DNA of 64,000 nt, taken from Ferrovibrio sp041906005 (GTDB lineage Bacteria; Pseudomonadota; Alphaproteobacteria; Ferrovibrionales; Ferrovibrionaceae). A program made the position numbers and the translations under genes. The notes beneath the pieces were generated by a model. That model had not been told where the DNA came from and made no database searches. It saw only the letters and a program-made list of their open reading frames with translations. The stretch is taken from positions 2,418,001-2,482,000 of the forward strand of contig NZ_JAYRJY010000001.1 of assembly GCF_041906005.1 (NCBI RefSeq), in the 5' to 3' direction. Of this stretch, positions 57,532 to 64,000 are shown piece after piece (positions within the stretch are counted from its first letter, which is position 1; each line of letters opens with the position of its first letter).

Positions 57532-57840
57532 ATCAGTCGCGGTTCCGTTGCGGACGGATGCCGGCACGGCTGCTGTTCCTCTCCCTGGCCATCGGCCTCT
57601 TGGGCCGGGCTTGTTATGACGCCGGATTGTAGCGAGGAACAATAGTAATGCAAGCATACAAAATGCCTGCGGCAGGGATCGGTGCCGATATTGCCTGTCG
57701 GCACCGTGCGGCGCCAGCCGCTTGCTGTCATCCGAAAGTCATGCGGCGCCGCTAGAGTTGCCGCATCTCGGCGCCGACTCGCGCCCGGGCCGGCCTCGGT
57801 GTCCCCGCTCCGACCGGCCTTCTTTTTTTCAGCCTACGCC

Positions 57841-58434
57841 TCAGGCCGGATTGGCCTTGCTGCGGCGGTCCTTGCCGGTGCGTCGGCCACCGCCCTTGCG
57901 GCGATCGCTATTGCCGGGAATATCCTCGGGCTCCAGTTCGATGAAACGGCGGTCACCGCGGCGGCGCTCGATCAGCCTGCGGCGGTCGGGGCCGATGAAT
58001 CCCTTCACACGCACGAAGGGGCGCGGTTCCTTCAGCACCGACATCAGCCTGCGCACCAGGGCCTCGACGGCGGGTGGCTTGATCACGATCTCGTTCACGC
58101 CTGCATCGCGCGCGGCGATGACCAGCGCAGCCTCGGGCGCCTCGATCATCAGGATGATGGGGATGCGGCCGAGCTCGCCGGAATCGCGGCGCAGCCGCCG
58201 GACCAGCATCAGGCCGTCGCCACCGGGCAATTTGTGATCCAGCAGCAGCACGCTTGGCGGGTCCAGCATCAGCTGGCGCATCGTCTCGCCCGAATTGCCG
58301 GTCAGCATGATGCTGGGGAAGCCCATGCCCAGCAGCACGTTGCGCAGGGCCTGGCGCGTGGCGCGGTTGCTTTCCGCCACCAGGATTGTGGCGCTGCGGA
58401 AGGTCTTGGGATCGATGCGGCGGTCTTGGCTCAT
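57841..58434 (-). CDS. Degenerate receiver protein with GPDRRR motif and Arg-rich tail
   Basis: 197 aa from ATG 58434; the longer open frame overlaps dapD and is not real. The receiver fold is SATILVAESNRATRQALRNVLLGMG, PSVLLLDHKLPGGDG (Asp66 kept), IPIILMIEAPE and EIVIKPPAVEAL (Lys119 kept). The acidic pair is reduced to E21, and the conserved Thr/Ser is Ile or Glu. The C-terminal 60 residues hold FIGPDRRR and several more RRxxR clusters. Same subfamily as the gene at 46651. It lies downstream of dapD on the same strand. Confidence 0.85.
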   Translation of the reverse strand: MSQDRRIDPKTFRSATILVAESNRATRQALRNVLLGMGFPSIMLTGNSGETMRQLMLDPPSVLLLDHKLPGGDGLMLVRRLRRDSGELGRIPIILMIEAPEAALVIAARDAGVNEIVIKPPAVEALVRRLMSVLKEPRPFVRVKGFIGPDRRRLIERRRGDRRFIELEPEDIPGNSDRRKGGGRRTGKDRRSKANPA

Positions 58435-58499
58435 GACGGCACTCGGATTGACTCCGGCGAGTTTTTGCCGCTCTCCGTTAATGAAGCGTGAGGGCTGCT

Positions 58500-59354
58500 T
58501 CAGTCGCGCAGCAGCTCGTTGATGGAGGTTTTCGAGCGCGTCTGGGCATCCACGCGCTTGACGATCACCGCGCAGTACAGCGACGGGCCAGGCTGACCGT
58601 TGGGCAGCGGCTTGCCCGGCAGGCTGCCCGACACCACCACGGAATAGGCCGGTACGCGACCCTGGAATACCTCGCCGGTGGCGCGGTCGATGATCTTGGT
58701 CGAGGCACCGAGATACACGCCCATCGACAGCACCGAGCCTTCCTCGACGATCACGCCCTCGGCCACTTCGGCACGGGCGCCGATGAAGCAATTGTCCTCG
58801 ATGATCACCGGGTTGGCCTGCAAGGGCTCCAGAACGCCGCCGATGCCGGCGCCGCCGGAAAGATGCACGTTCTTGCCGATCTGGGCGCAGGAACCCACGG
58901 TGGCCCAGGTGTCGACCATGGTGCCGCTGTCGACATAGGCGCCCAGATTCACGAAGCTGGGCATCAGCACCACGCCCGGCGCGATGTAGGCGGCGCGGCG
59001 CACCACGGCGCCCGGCACGGCGCGGAAGCCGGCGCCGCGGAAACGCTGCTCGCTCCAGCCGGCGAATTTCGATGGCACCTTGTCGAACCAGTGCGCGCCG
59101 CCCGGTGCATCCGAGATCAGCATGTTGTCGGTCAGGCGGAAGCTGAGCAGCACCGCCTTCTTGGCCCACTGGTTCACTTCCCACTTGCCGCCAGCCTTCT
59201 CGGCCACGCGCAGCTTGCCGTCATCCAGCGCGTTCAGCGTGGCTTCCACCGCATCGCGCACCTCGCCCTTGGTGCTGAAATTGACCTGGTCGCGGGTTTC
59301 CCAGGCGGCATCGATCACGGGCTGAAGCTGGGCCTTGAGCGTGGCGTCGGTCAT
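58500..59354 (-). CDS. dapD: Tetrahydrodipicolinate N-succinyltransferase
   Basis: 284 aa from ATG 59354, with GAGGATTTCCCC upstream. Succinylates tetrahydrodipicolinate in the lysine/diaminopimelate pathway. The left-handed beta-helix hexapeptide repeats (AYIAPGVVLMPSFVNLGAYVDSGTMVDTWATVGSCAQIGKNVHLSGGAGIGG) and NQWAKKAVLLSFRL are diagnostic. The downstream end is 65 bases from the receiver gene. Confidence 0.97.
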   Translation of the reverse strand: MTDATLKAQLQPVIDAAWETRDQVNFSTKGEVRDAVEATLNALDDGKLRVAEKAGGKWEVNQWAKKAVLLSFRLTDNMLISDAPGGAHWFDKVPSKFAGWSEQRFRGAGFRAVPGAVVRRAAYIAPGVVLMPSFVNLGAYVDSGTMVDTWATVGSCAQIGKNVHLSGGAGIGGVLEPLQANPVIIEDNCFIGARAEVAEGVIVEEGSVLSMGVYLGASTKIIDRATGEVFQGRVPAYSVVVSGSLPGKPLPNGQPGPSLYCAVIVKRVDAQTRSKTSINELLRD

Positions 59355-59449
59355 GGGGAAATCCTCGTCATTTAAGGCGGAAAAGCGGAAAAGCCGCGAG
59401 ACAATAGCCGGCATGCCTCTTGAGTCAACGCCCCTGCCGGCCGGGCCGG

Positions 59450-60175
59450 CTAATCCAGGGGGAGGGCGGCCAGGAAGGCCGCCAGATCGGGTGCCACATG
59501 GTGGATATGGTCGTCGCCCGGATCCGGCTGGGCCCAGGCCGAGGCGGTGGGCACCCATATGGTGGTCATGCCCAGGCCGGCGGCCGGCTTCAGGTTCCGG
59601 GCCATGTCCTCCACCATCACGCTACGCTGCGGCGCGATGCCGAAGCGTTCGACCAGCTGGCGGTAGGGCGGTTCCTGCGGCTTGGGCAGATAGGCCGAGG
59701 CCACGATGTCGAACACGCCCTCGAAGCGGTCGGCGATCCCTAAGCGCGCCAGCACCCGGTCGGCATGGGCCACGGTGCCGTTGGTGTAGATCAACTTGCG
59801 GCCGGGCAGGCGGTCCAGCGCCTCGGTCAGTTGCGGCAGCGGCGCCACCACCGACACGTCGATGTCATGCACGAAATCCAGGAAGGCCTGCGGATCGACT
59901 CCATGCTCCACCATCAGGCCGCGCAGCGTGGTGCCATGGGTCTGGAAAAACCCTTTCTGGCGCTGCTTGGCTTCCACGGCGTCCACGCCGAACAGCTCGG
60001 CAATGAAATGGCCCATGCGCTGGTCGATCTGGGCGAACAGGTTGCATTGGGCCGGATACAGCGTGTTGTCGAGGTCGAAAATCCAGGTCTCGGCGCGCGC
60101 CAGCGCGGCCTCGCGCAGGGGCGGGGCGGGGGTAGGGCCGGCATCGGCAAGCGGCTGGGAAGATGGGCTGATCAC
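59450..60175 (-). CDS. HAD-family pyrimidine 5'-nucleotidase-like protein
   Basis: 241 aa if started at GTG 60175; the start is uncertain because the first 28 residues are low-complexity. HAD motif I is WIFDLDNTLYPAQCNLFAQID, motif II is IYTNGT, and motif III/IV is PKPQEPPYRQLVERFGI and MVEDMARNL. The DLDNTLYP and HGTTLRGLM blocks are those of the Pyr-5-nucleotidase (SDT1-like) family, which dephosphorylates UMP/CMP or related phosphates. It precedes dapD by 95 bases on the same strand. Confidence 0.87.
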   Translation of the reverse strand: MISPSSQPLADAGPTPAPPLREAALARAETWIFDLDNTLYPAQCNLFAQIDQRMGHFIAELFGVDAVEAKQRQKGFFQTHGTTLRGLMVEHGVDPQAFLDFVHDIDVSVVAPLPQLTEALDRLPGRKLIYTNGTVAHADRVLARLGIADRFEGVFDIVASAYLPKPQEPPYRQLVERFGIAPQRSVMVEDMARNLKPAAGLGMTTIWVPTASAWAQPDPGDDHIHHVAPDLAAFLAALPLD

Positions 60176-60243
60176 GGTTTCGCACCATAGGGGCTTCTGG
60201 CTAGAATGGCGAATATCCGGGGTCTTGGAAGCCCCATCGGTCC

Positions 60244-61557
60244 ATGCCGGCAGGGAGGGGCGATTTGCCCGAAAGCGCGACAGCAACGCAAGGCGGCGGC
60301 CTGGCCGGCCCGGCGCCGGAAGCCCTGATCCCGTCCTTTCCGGGGCCCGCCGTGTTGTTCGACGGCGAGGGCGGCGTATTGCTGGCCAATGCGGCCGCCG
60401 ACACCCTGCTGGCCGAGCTGGCTGCCGGACGGCTGCCGGCGCTGGCATCCTCCATCGATGCCGCCCTGCAGGATGGCAGGACGCGGCAGGACCGCGCCGA
60501 TCTGCCCGGCCCGCGCGGCGGTGTGGCCTTGCAGATCACCCTGATCGTCTATGGCGGTGATGACGGCGCGCGGCGCCTGCTGTTGCTCGCTCGCGATGGC
60601 ACGCTGGAACGCAACCTGACCCAGGCGCTGATGCAGTCGCGCCAGCTGTTCAAGGATCTGGTCACCTGCTCCACCGACTTCGCCTGGGAAACCAAGGCCG
60701 ATGGCAGTTTCGGCTTTGTTTCGCCGCGCGGCGCCCTGGGCTTCAGCGCCCGCGAACTGGAAGGGACGCCGGCGCGCAACCTGCTGGCCGAGGATACGCC
60801 CGATACCCCGCGGCCAGCCGCATTGCCTTTCGAAGCGGAAACGCCGATGGAAGCGGCCGAGGTTTTCCTGCGCCGCAAGGATGGTTCGGTGGGCTGCTTT
60901 GAAGTGTCCTGCCTGCCGGTGCGCGATGCAAAGGGCCTCTGGCTCGGCGTGCGCGGCGTGGCGCGCGACGTGACCGAGGCGCGCGAACGTGTCGATGCCC
61001 TGCGTCGCGCCCACAAGCAGCTCAATCGCCTGGCCAATACCGACGGCCTGACCGGCCTGCTCAACCGCCGCGCCTTCCTGGCCGAGCTGGACAAGCGCCT
61101 GCCGCGCCATCTACGCAACAAGCTGCGCGGCACGCTGATTTATTTCGATCTCGACAATTTCAAGAAGGTGAACGACGTGCGCGGCCACCAGGCCGGCGAC
61201 GAGGTGCTGAAGGCCGTGGCCGAGGCGGCAAAACGCATGCTGCGTGCGGTCGACCTGGCCTCGCGCATCGGCGGCGACGAATTCCTGCTCTGGCTGGAGG
61301 AAAGCGATCGCGATGCGGCGGAATCGATTGCCGCCCGCCTGCATGAGGCGGCACGCGAGATCAACAAGCAGTATGGCGTCGAGGGTTTTCCGCTCGGCTA
61401 CTCGATCGGTATCGTGTTTTCCCGTCTCGATGAGCTGGAAGGCACCGAGTCGCTGATTGCGCGGGCCGACGAAGCCATGTACGCCGCCAAGAAGGGTGGC
61501 AAGGGGCGCAGCCATATCGCCGTGCCGCCCGATGGGGAAGGCGAGGTCGCGGCGTGA
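60244..61557 (+). CDS. PAS-domain diguanylate cyclase (GGDEF)
   Basis: 437 aa. The N-terminal half has two sensor-like regions: PGPAVLFDGEGGVLLANAAADTLLAEL, a PAS-like start, and LFKDLVTCSTDFAWETKADGSFGFVSPRGALGFSARELEG with EVFLRRKDGSVGCFEVSCLPVRD, a clear PAS. The catalytic domain has TDGLTGLLNRRAFLAEL, FDLDNFKKVND and RIGGDEF at 341-347, with the inhibitory RxxD site at 334-337. It makes cyclic di-GMP and should be product-inhibited. No membrane segment. Its stop overlaps the next start (GTGA). Confidence 0.94.
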   Translation: MPAGRGDLPESATATQGGGLAGPAPEALIPSFPGPAVLFDGEGGVLLANAAADTLLAELAAGRLPALASSIDAALQDGRTRQDRADLPGPRGGVALQITLIVYGGDDGARRLLLLARDGTLERNLTQALMQSRQLFKDLVTCSTDFAWETKADGSFGFVSPRGALGFSARELEGTPARNLLAEDTPDTPRPAALPFEAETPMEAAEVFLRRKDGSVGCFEVSCLPVRDAKGLWLGVRGVARDVTEARERVDALRRAHKQLNRLANTDGLTGLLNRRAFLAELDKRLPRHLRNKLRGTLIYFDLDNFKKVNDVRGHQAGDEVLKAVAEAAKRMLRAVDLASRIGGDEFLLWLEESDRDAAESIAARLHEAAREINKQYGVEGFPLGYSIGIVFSRLDELEGTESLIARADEAMYAAKKGGKGRSHIAVPPDGEGEVAA

Positions 61558-62810
61558 CGGCTAAGGGCATGGATTACGAAAAAGCCAAGGCGCTGGCGGC
61601 ATCGGAAGATCCAGCCGTGCGCCTGCAATTGGCGAAACGCGCCGATACCCAGCCGGAAATCCTCTATTACCTGGCGGTCGACGAGGCCGAGGAGGTGCGC
61701 CGCGCGATCGCCGAGAACGAGGCAACCCCGGCCCATGCCTATCTGCTGCTGGCCAACGACGCATCGGAGGAAGTGCGCCGCCGCTTGGCCGAGAAGGTGG
61801 CGCGCCTTTTGCCCGACATGCCGGCGGATGAAGCCAGCAAGGCGCGCGAAATGGCGATCCAGACGCTGGAGCTGCTGGCGCAGGATGAATTGACCCGCAT
61901 CCGCGCGGCCTTGTCGGAAGCGCTGAAATCCGCCAGCAACGTGCCGCATCACCTGGTCAAGCAGCTGGCGCTGGACGTCGAGCTGATCGTGTCGGCTCCG
62001 GTGCTGCAATTCTCGCCGCTGCTGACCGATGATGACCTGCGCGAGATCGTCGCCAGTTCGGCCCAGTCGGGCGCGCTCACCGCGATTGCCCGCCGTATCG
62101 GCCTGTCGGCCGGCGTGTCGGATGCCATCGCCGCCACGCGCGATGTTTCGGCGGTGGCCTCCCTGCTGGCCAATGATTCAGCCCAGATCCGAGAGGAAAC
62201 GCTCGACCTGATCCTCGATGCCGCGCCGAGCCATGAATCCTGGCACGAGCCGCTGGTGCATCGACCCAACCTGCCCGGCAAGGCGGCCAAGCGCATTGCC
62301 GGCTTCGTCGCCGCGTCGCTGCTGAAACTTTTGTCGGAGCGCAAGGACCTGCCGGCAGATGCGCTGGCCGAGGTGCGCCAGGTGATGGAACGCCGCCTTG
62401 ATGTGAAGCTCGAGGCCGAAGAAGAGGCGGTGGAAAAGGACGAGCAGGAATCGCACACGCCGATGGCCGAAGCCGAGGCGAAGGTGAAAAAACTGATCAA
62501 GGATCGCAAACTCGACAACGATGCGGTGCAGGAAGCCGTCGAGCGCAATGATCGCAATTTCGTGCTGCAGGCCCTGGTGCAGAATGGGCGCATCCCGCTG
62601 TCGGTGATCCAGAAGGCGATGGAGGCGCGCAACGGCCGCCTGATCACCGCCCTGGTCTGGCGGGCGAAATTCTCCATGCGCACGGCGGTGATGATCCAGC
62701 GTGATATTGCCCGCGTGCCGCCGCGCATGATGCTGAACGCCCGCAACGGCACCGACTATCCGATGTCGAATCCCGAGCTGGAGGAGCAGCTCAAGATACT
62801 CGGGCTTTAA
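61554..62810 (+). CDS. DUF2336 protein, translationally coupled to the diguanylate cyclase
   Basis: 418 aa from GTG 61554; ATG 61569 is an alternative. HEAT-like helical repeats at the N-terminus (ALAASEDPAVRLQLAKRADTQPEILYYLAVDEAEEVRRAIAENEATP) and the central LLAQDELTRIRAALSEALKS match the DUF2336 family, found largely in alphaproteobacteria. An acidic linker (KLEAEEEAVEKDEQES) separates a C-terminal helical part. Cytoplasmic. Function not established; the GTGA overlap with a GGDEF gene hints at a c-di-GMP-linked role. Confidence 0.85.
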   Translation: MTAKGMDYEKAKALAASEDPAVRLQLAKRADTQPEILYYLAVDEAEEVRRAIAENEATPAHAYLLLANDASEEVRRRLAEKVARLLPDMPADEASKAREMAIQTLELLAQDELTRIRAALSEALKSASNVPHHLVKQLALDVELIVSAPVLQFSPLLTDDDLREIVASSAQSGALTAIARRIGLSAGVSDAIAATRDVSAVASLLANDSAQIREETLDLILDAAPSHESWHEPLVHRPNLPGKAAKRIAGFVAASLLKLLSERKDLPADALAEVRQVMERRLDVKLEAEEEAVEKDEQESHTPMAEAEAKVKKLIKDRKLDNDAVQEAVERNDRNFVLQALVQNGRIPLSVIQKAMEARNGRLITALVWRAKFSMRTAVMIQRDIARVPPRMMLNARNGTDYPMSNPELEEQLKILGL

Positions 62811-62844
62811 GCTCCAGTTTCTTTGGATCTGGCTCCTGATTTAT

Positions 62845-62926
62845 CGTCATGGCCGGGCTTGTTCCAGCCATCCCTGTCCTGATGTTCTTTTTTGCGTGGA
62901 TGCCGGGGCTGAACCCGGGCATGACG
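62845..62926. repeat. REP-like intergenic inverted repeat
   Basis: CGTCATGGCCGGGCTTGTTCC (its first 20 bases start at 62845) and GGGGCTGAACCCGGGCATGACG ending at 62926 are imperfect inverted copies sharing CGTCATGsCCGGG. This layout is typical of dispersed palindromic elements between genes in alphaproteobacterial genomes. It probably also ends the DUF2336 transcript and faces the convergent xdhC. Confidence 0.6.
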
Positions 62927-62934
62927 GAGGCTGT

Positions 62935-63741
62935 CTATTCGGCCGCGCTTTCGTCCACCACGCGCAAGGTCTGCTTCTGCGCCTCGCGCAGTTCCAGCAG
63001 CTGCGCCGCCGTGGCGATGGCGATCTCGCCCGGATGCTTGCCGGAAATGCCATCGATGCCGATCGGGCAGGTCAGGCGGGCGAGTTGCGCGTCGTCCAGG
63101 CCCAGCTCACGGAAGCGCTTCACGAAACGCGCCCGTTTGGTTTCCGAACCGATCAGGCCGACGAAGCTGAAACGGTTTTCCTGCAGCGCCTTGGCCGCGA
63201 TCCCCAGGTCCAGTGCGTGGCTGTGGCTCATGATCAGCAGCCAGGCATTGTCGGGCAGGCCCGCCACGTCGCGTTCCGGTGCGTTGGTGATCTCGATCTC
63301 CACGCCGGGCGGCACATGATCGGGGAAAGCATCGGGTCGCGGATCGAACCAGCGGATTTTGCAGGGCAGGGCCGAGAGTACCTGCACCATGGCCTTGCCC
63401 ACATGGCCGGCGCCGAACAGCGCGATGGTGAACAGGTCTGGCCGCTGCGGTTCGAACAGCAGGGTCACGGTGCCGCCGCAGCATTGCCCCATCGAGGGGC
63501 CAAGCGGGAATTTGCGTAAGCTCGGCCCCTGCTTGCCGGCCAGCATCTGACGCGCGATGTCGATGGCGCGGAATTCCAGTGTGCCGCCGCCGATGGTGCC
63601 GATGGCATCATCGGGCGTCACCACCATCTTGGTGCCGGCCTCGCGCGGCGCCGAGCCTTCGGTGGCCGCCACGGTGACCAGCACGGCGGGAACGCCGCGC
63701 GCTTCCAGGTCGGTCAGGGCATTCAGCCAATGCGAGGTCAT
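62935..63741 (-). CDS. xdhC: Xanthine dehydrogenase accessory protein XdhC
   Basis: 268 aa; inserts or sulfurates the molybdenum cofactor for xanthine dehydrogenase. VTVAATEGSAPREAGTKMVV and GTIGGGTLEFRAID are the XdhC/CoxI N-terminal motifs; LFGAGHVGKAMVQVL is the Rossmann glycine-rich loop of the C-terminal domain. The CCGG motif is in GQCCGGTVTLLFE. The start overlaps the xdhB stop (ATGA), completing the usual xdhB-xdhC order. Confidence 0.95.
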   Translation of the reverse strand: MTSHWLNALTDLEARGVPAVLVTVAATEGSAPREAGTKMVVTPDDAIGTIGGGTLEFRAIDIARQMLAGKQGPSLRKFPLGPSMGQCCGGTVTLLFEPQRPDLFTIALFGAGHVGKAMVQVLSALPCKIRWFDPRPDAFPDHVPPGVEIEITNAPERDVAGLPDNAWLLIMSHSHALDLGIAAKALQENRFSFVGLIGSETKRARFVKRFRELGLDDAQLARLTCPIGIDGISGKHPGEIAIATAAQLLELREAQKQTLRVVDESAAE

Positions 63742-64000
63742 TTCGCCGCCATTGCCATTGGGGCTTTCATCGGCCGTTTCGCGGCTTCAATCGCCAGCAG
63801 CACGCGTTCCGGCGTGGCTGGCGCATCTAGTCGTACCCGTTGCGTCCCGGCTGCGGCTACCACCGCATCCTTCAGCGCCAGCCAGCCCGAGATCGCCAGC
63901 ATGAAGGGCGGCTCGCCCACGGCTTTCGAGCGATAGACCGTCTGGGCGGGATTGGCGCGGCCATGCACCAGCCTGACGCGGAAATCGGCCGGCAGGTCAC
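63738..64000 (-). CDS. xdhB: Xanthine dehydrogenase molybdopterin subunit XdhB, C-terminal end only
   Basis: Open from the window edge; 86 codons are visible and the 5' part lies beyond base 64000. DLPADFRVRLVHGRANPAQTVYRSKAVGEPPFMLAISGWLALKDAV is the conserved C-terminus of the large molybdopterin subunit, with KAVGEPP around the catalytic glutamate region. It oxidises hypoxanthine and xanthine to urate. The last four bases overlap xdhC. Confidence 0.92.
   Translation of the reverse strand, partial: DLPADFRVRLVHGRANPAQTVYRSKAVGEPPFMLAISGWLALKDAVVAAAGTQRVRLDAPATPERVLLAIEAAKRPMKAPMAMAAK

Noticed and set aside
57725..57742. A second CTGTCAT-N4-AAGTCAT Pho-box-like string
   Set aside because: It faces away from the minus-strand genes on both sides, the second half matches only five of seven bases, and no phosphate-related gene follows.
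58435..59184. N-terminal extension of the receiver gene at 57841 upstream of 58434
   Set aside because: The extension overlaps dapD out of frame and is low-complexity; the receiver fold starts just after ATG 58434.

Overview
The window reads as a high-GC alphaproteobacterial chromosome, most likely Rhodospirillales-like. The evidence is a circularly permuted two-piece ssrA gene with an alphaproteobacterial-type tag, an SspB-alpha adaptor beside it, a complete ccmABCDEFGHI cytochrome c maturation cluster, a DUF2336 protein, stand-alone receivers ending in a GPDRRR tail, and the dapF-mtaB-ftsY gene order. No phage, transposase, integrase or CRISPR was seen. Coding density is high and many genes are translationally coupled by ATGA/GTGA overlaps.

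Layout. 1-1187: the 3' part of a RumA-type RNA methyltransferase and a tRNA-Gln(CTG). 1404-8574: a peptide-type (Dpp/Opp) ABC importer ending in a formylglycine phosphonate-monoester hydrolase/phosphodiesterase-like enzyme. 8674-13107: a Bcr/CflA exporter, an HU protein, a PlcP/LpxH-like phosphoesterase with a Pho-box-like site upstream, two FKBP isomerases and a nucleotidyltransferase-like protein. 13179-16160: aconitase with an unusual histone-H1-like N-terminal tail. 16439-24892: a Liv-type transporter flanked by two acyl-CoA-ligase-family genes. 24938-32097: ccmABCDEFGHI. 32578-36512: a NitT/TauT-type transporter with a flavoprotein, then a MarR gene and a Nudix gene. 37887-42986: a Ugp-like sugar/glycerol-phosphate importer with a GpdQ/CpdA-like phosphodiesterase. 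42996-46060: ftsY, mtaB and dapF on the minus strand. 46140-47148: a receiver-like and an HPt-like protein that both lack the usual phosphorylation residue. 47351-49507: a second Bcr/CflA exporter and thyX. 49693-52282: ssrA, sspB and class I fumarase. 52352-57531 (minus): a MarR-led Liv-type operon. 57841-60175 (minus): a pyrimidine 5'-nucleotidase-like gene, dapD and another degenerate receiver. 60244-62810: a PAS-GGDEF cyclase coupled to a DUF2336 gene. 62935-64000: xdhC and the 3' end of xdhB.

Functional themes. Five complete ABC importers, each linked to a hydrolase, ligase, oxidoreductase or regulator, suggest a scavenging heterotroph. Three loci (the phosphodiesterase-like enzyme at 7039, the PlcP-like protein at 10606 and the Ugp/GpdQ-like cluster) point to organophosphorus use. 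In three importer operons a GC-rich hairpin lies directly after the binding-protein gene, which would favour surplus binding protein. The most unusual items are the H1-like tail on aconitase, the HPt/receiver pair with neither canonical phosphosite, and the ligase-fold protein without a recognisable nucleotide P-loop beside its transporter. All assignments come from reading the sequence; no database search was run.
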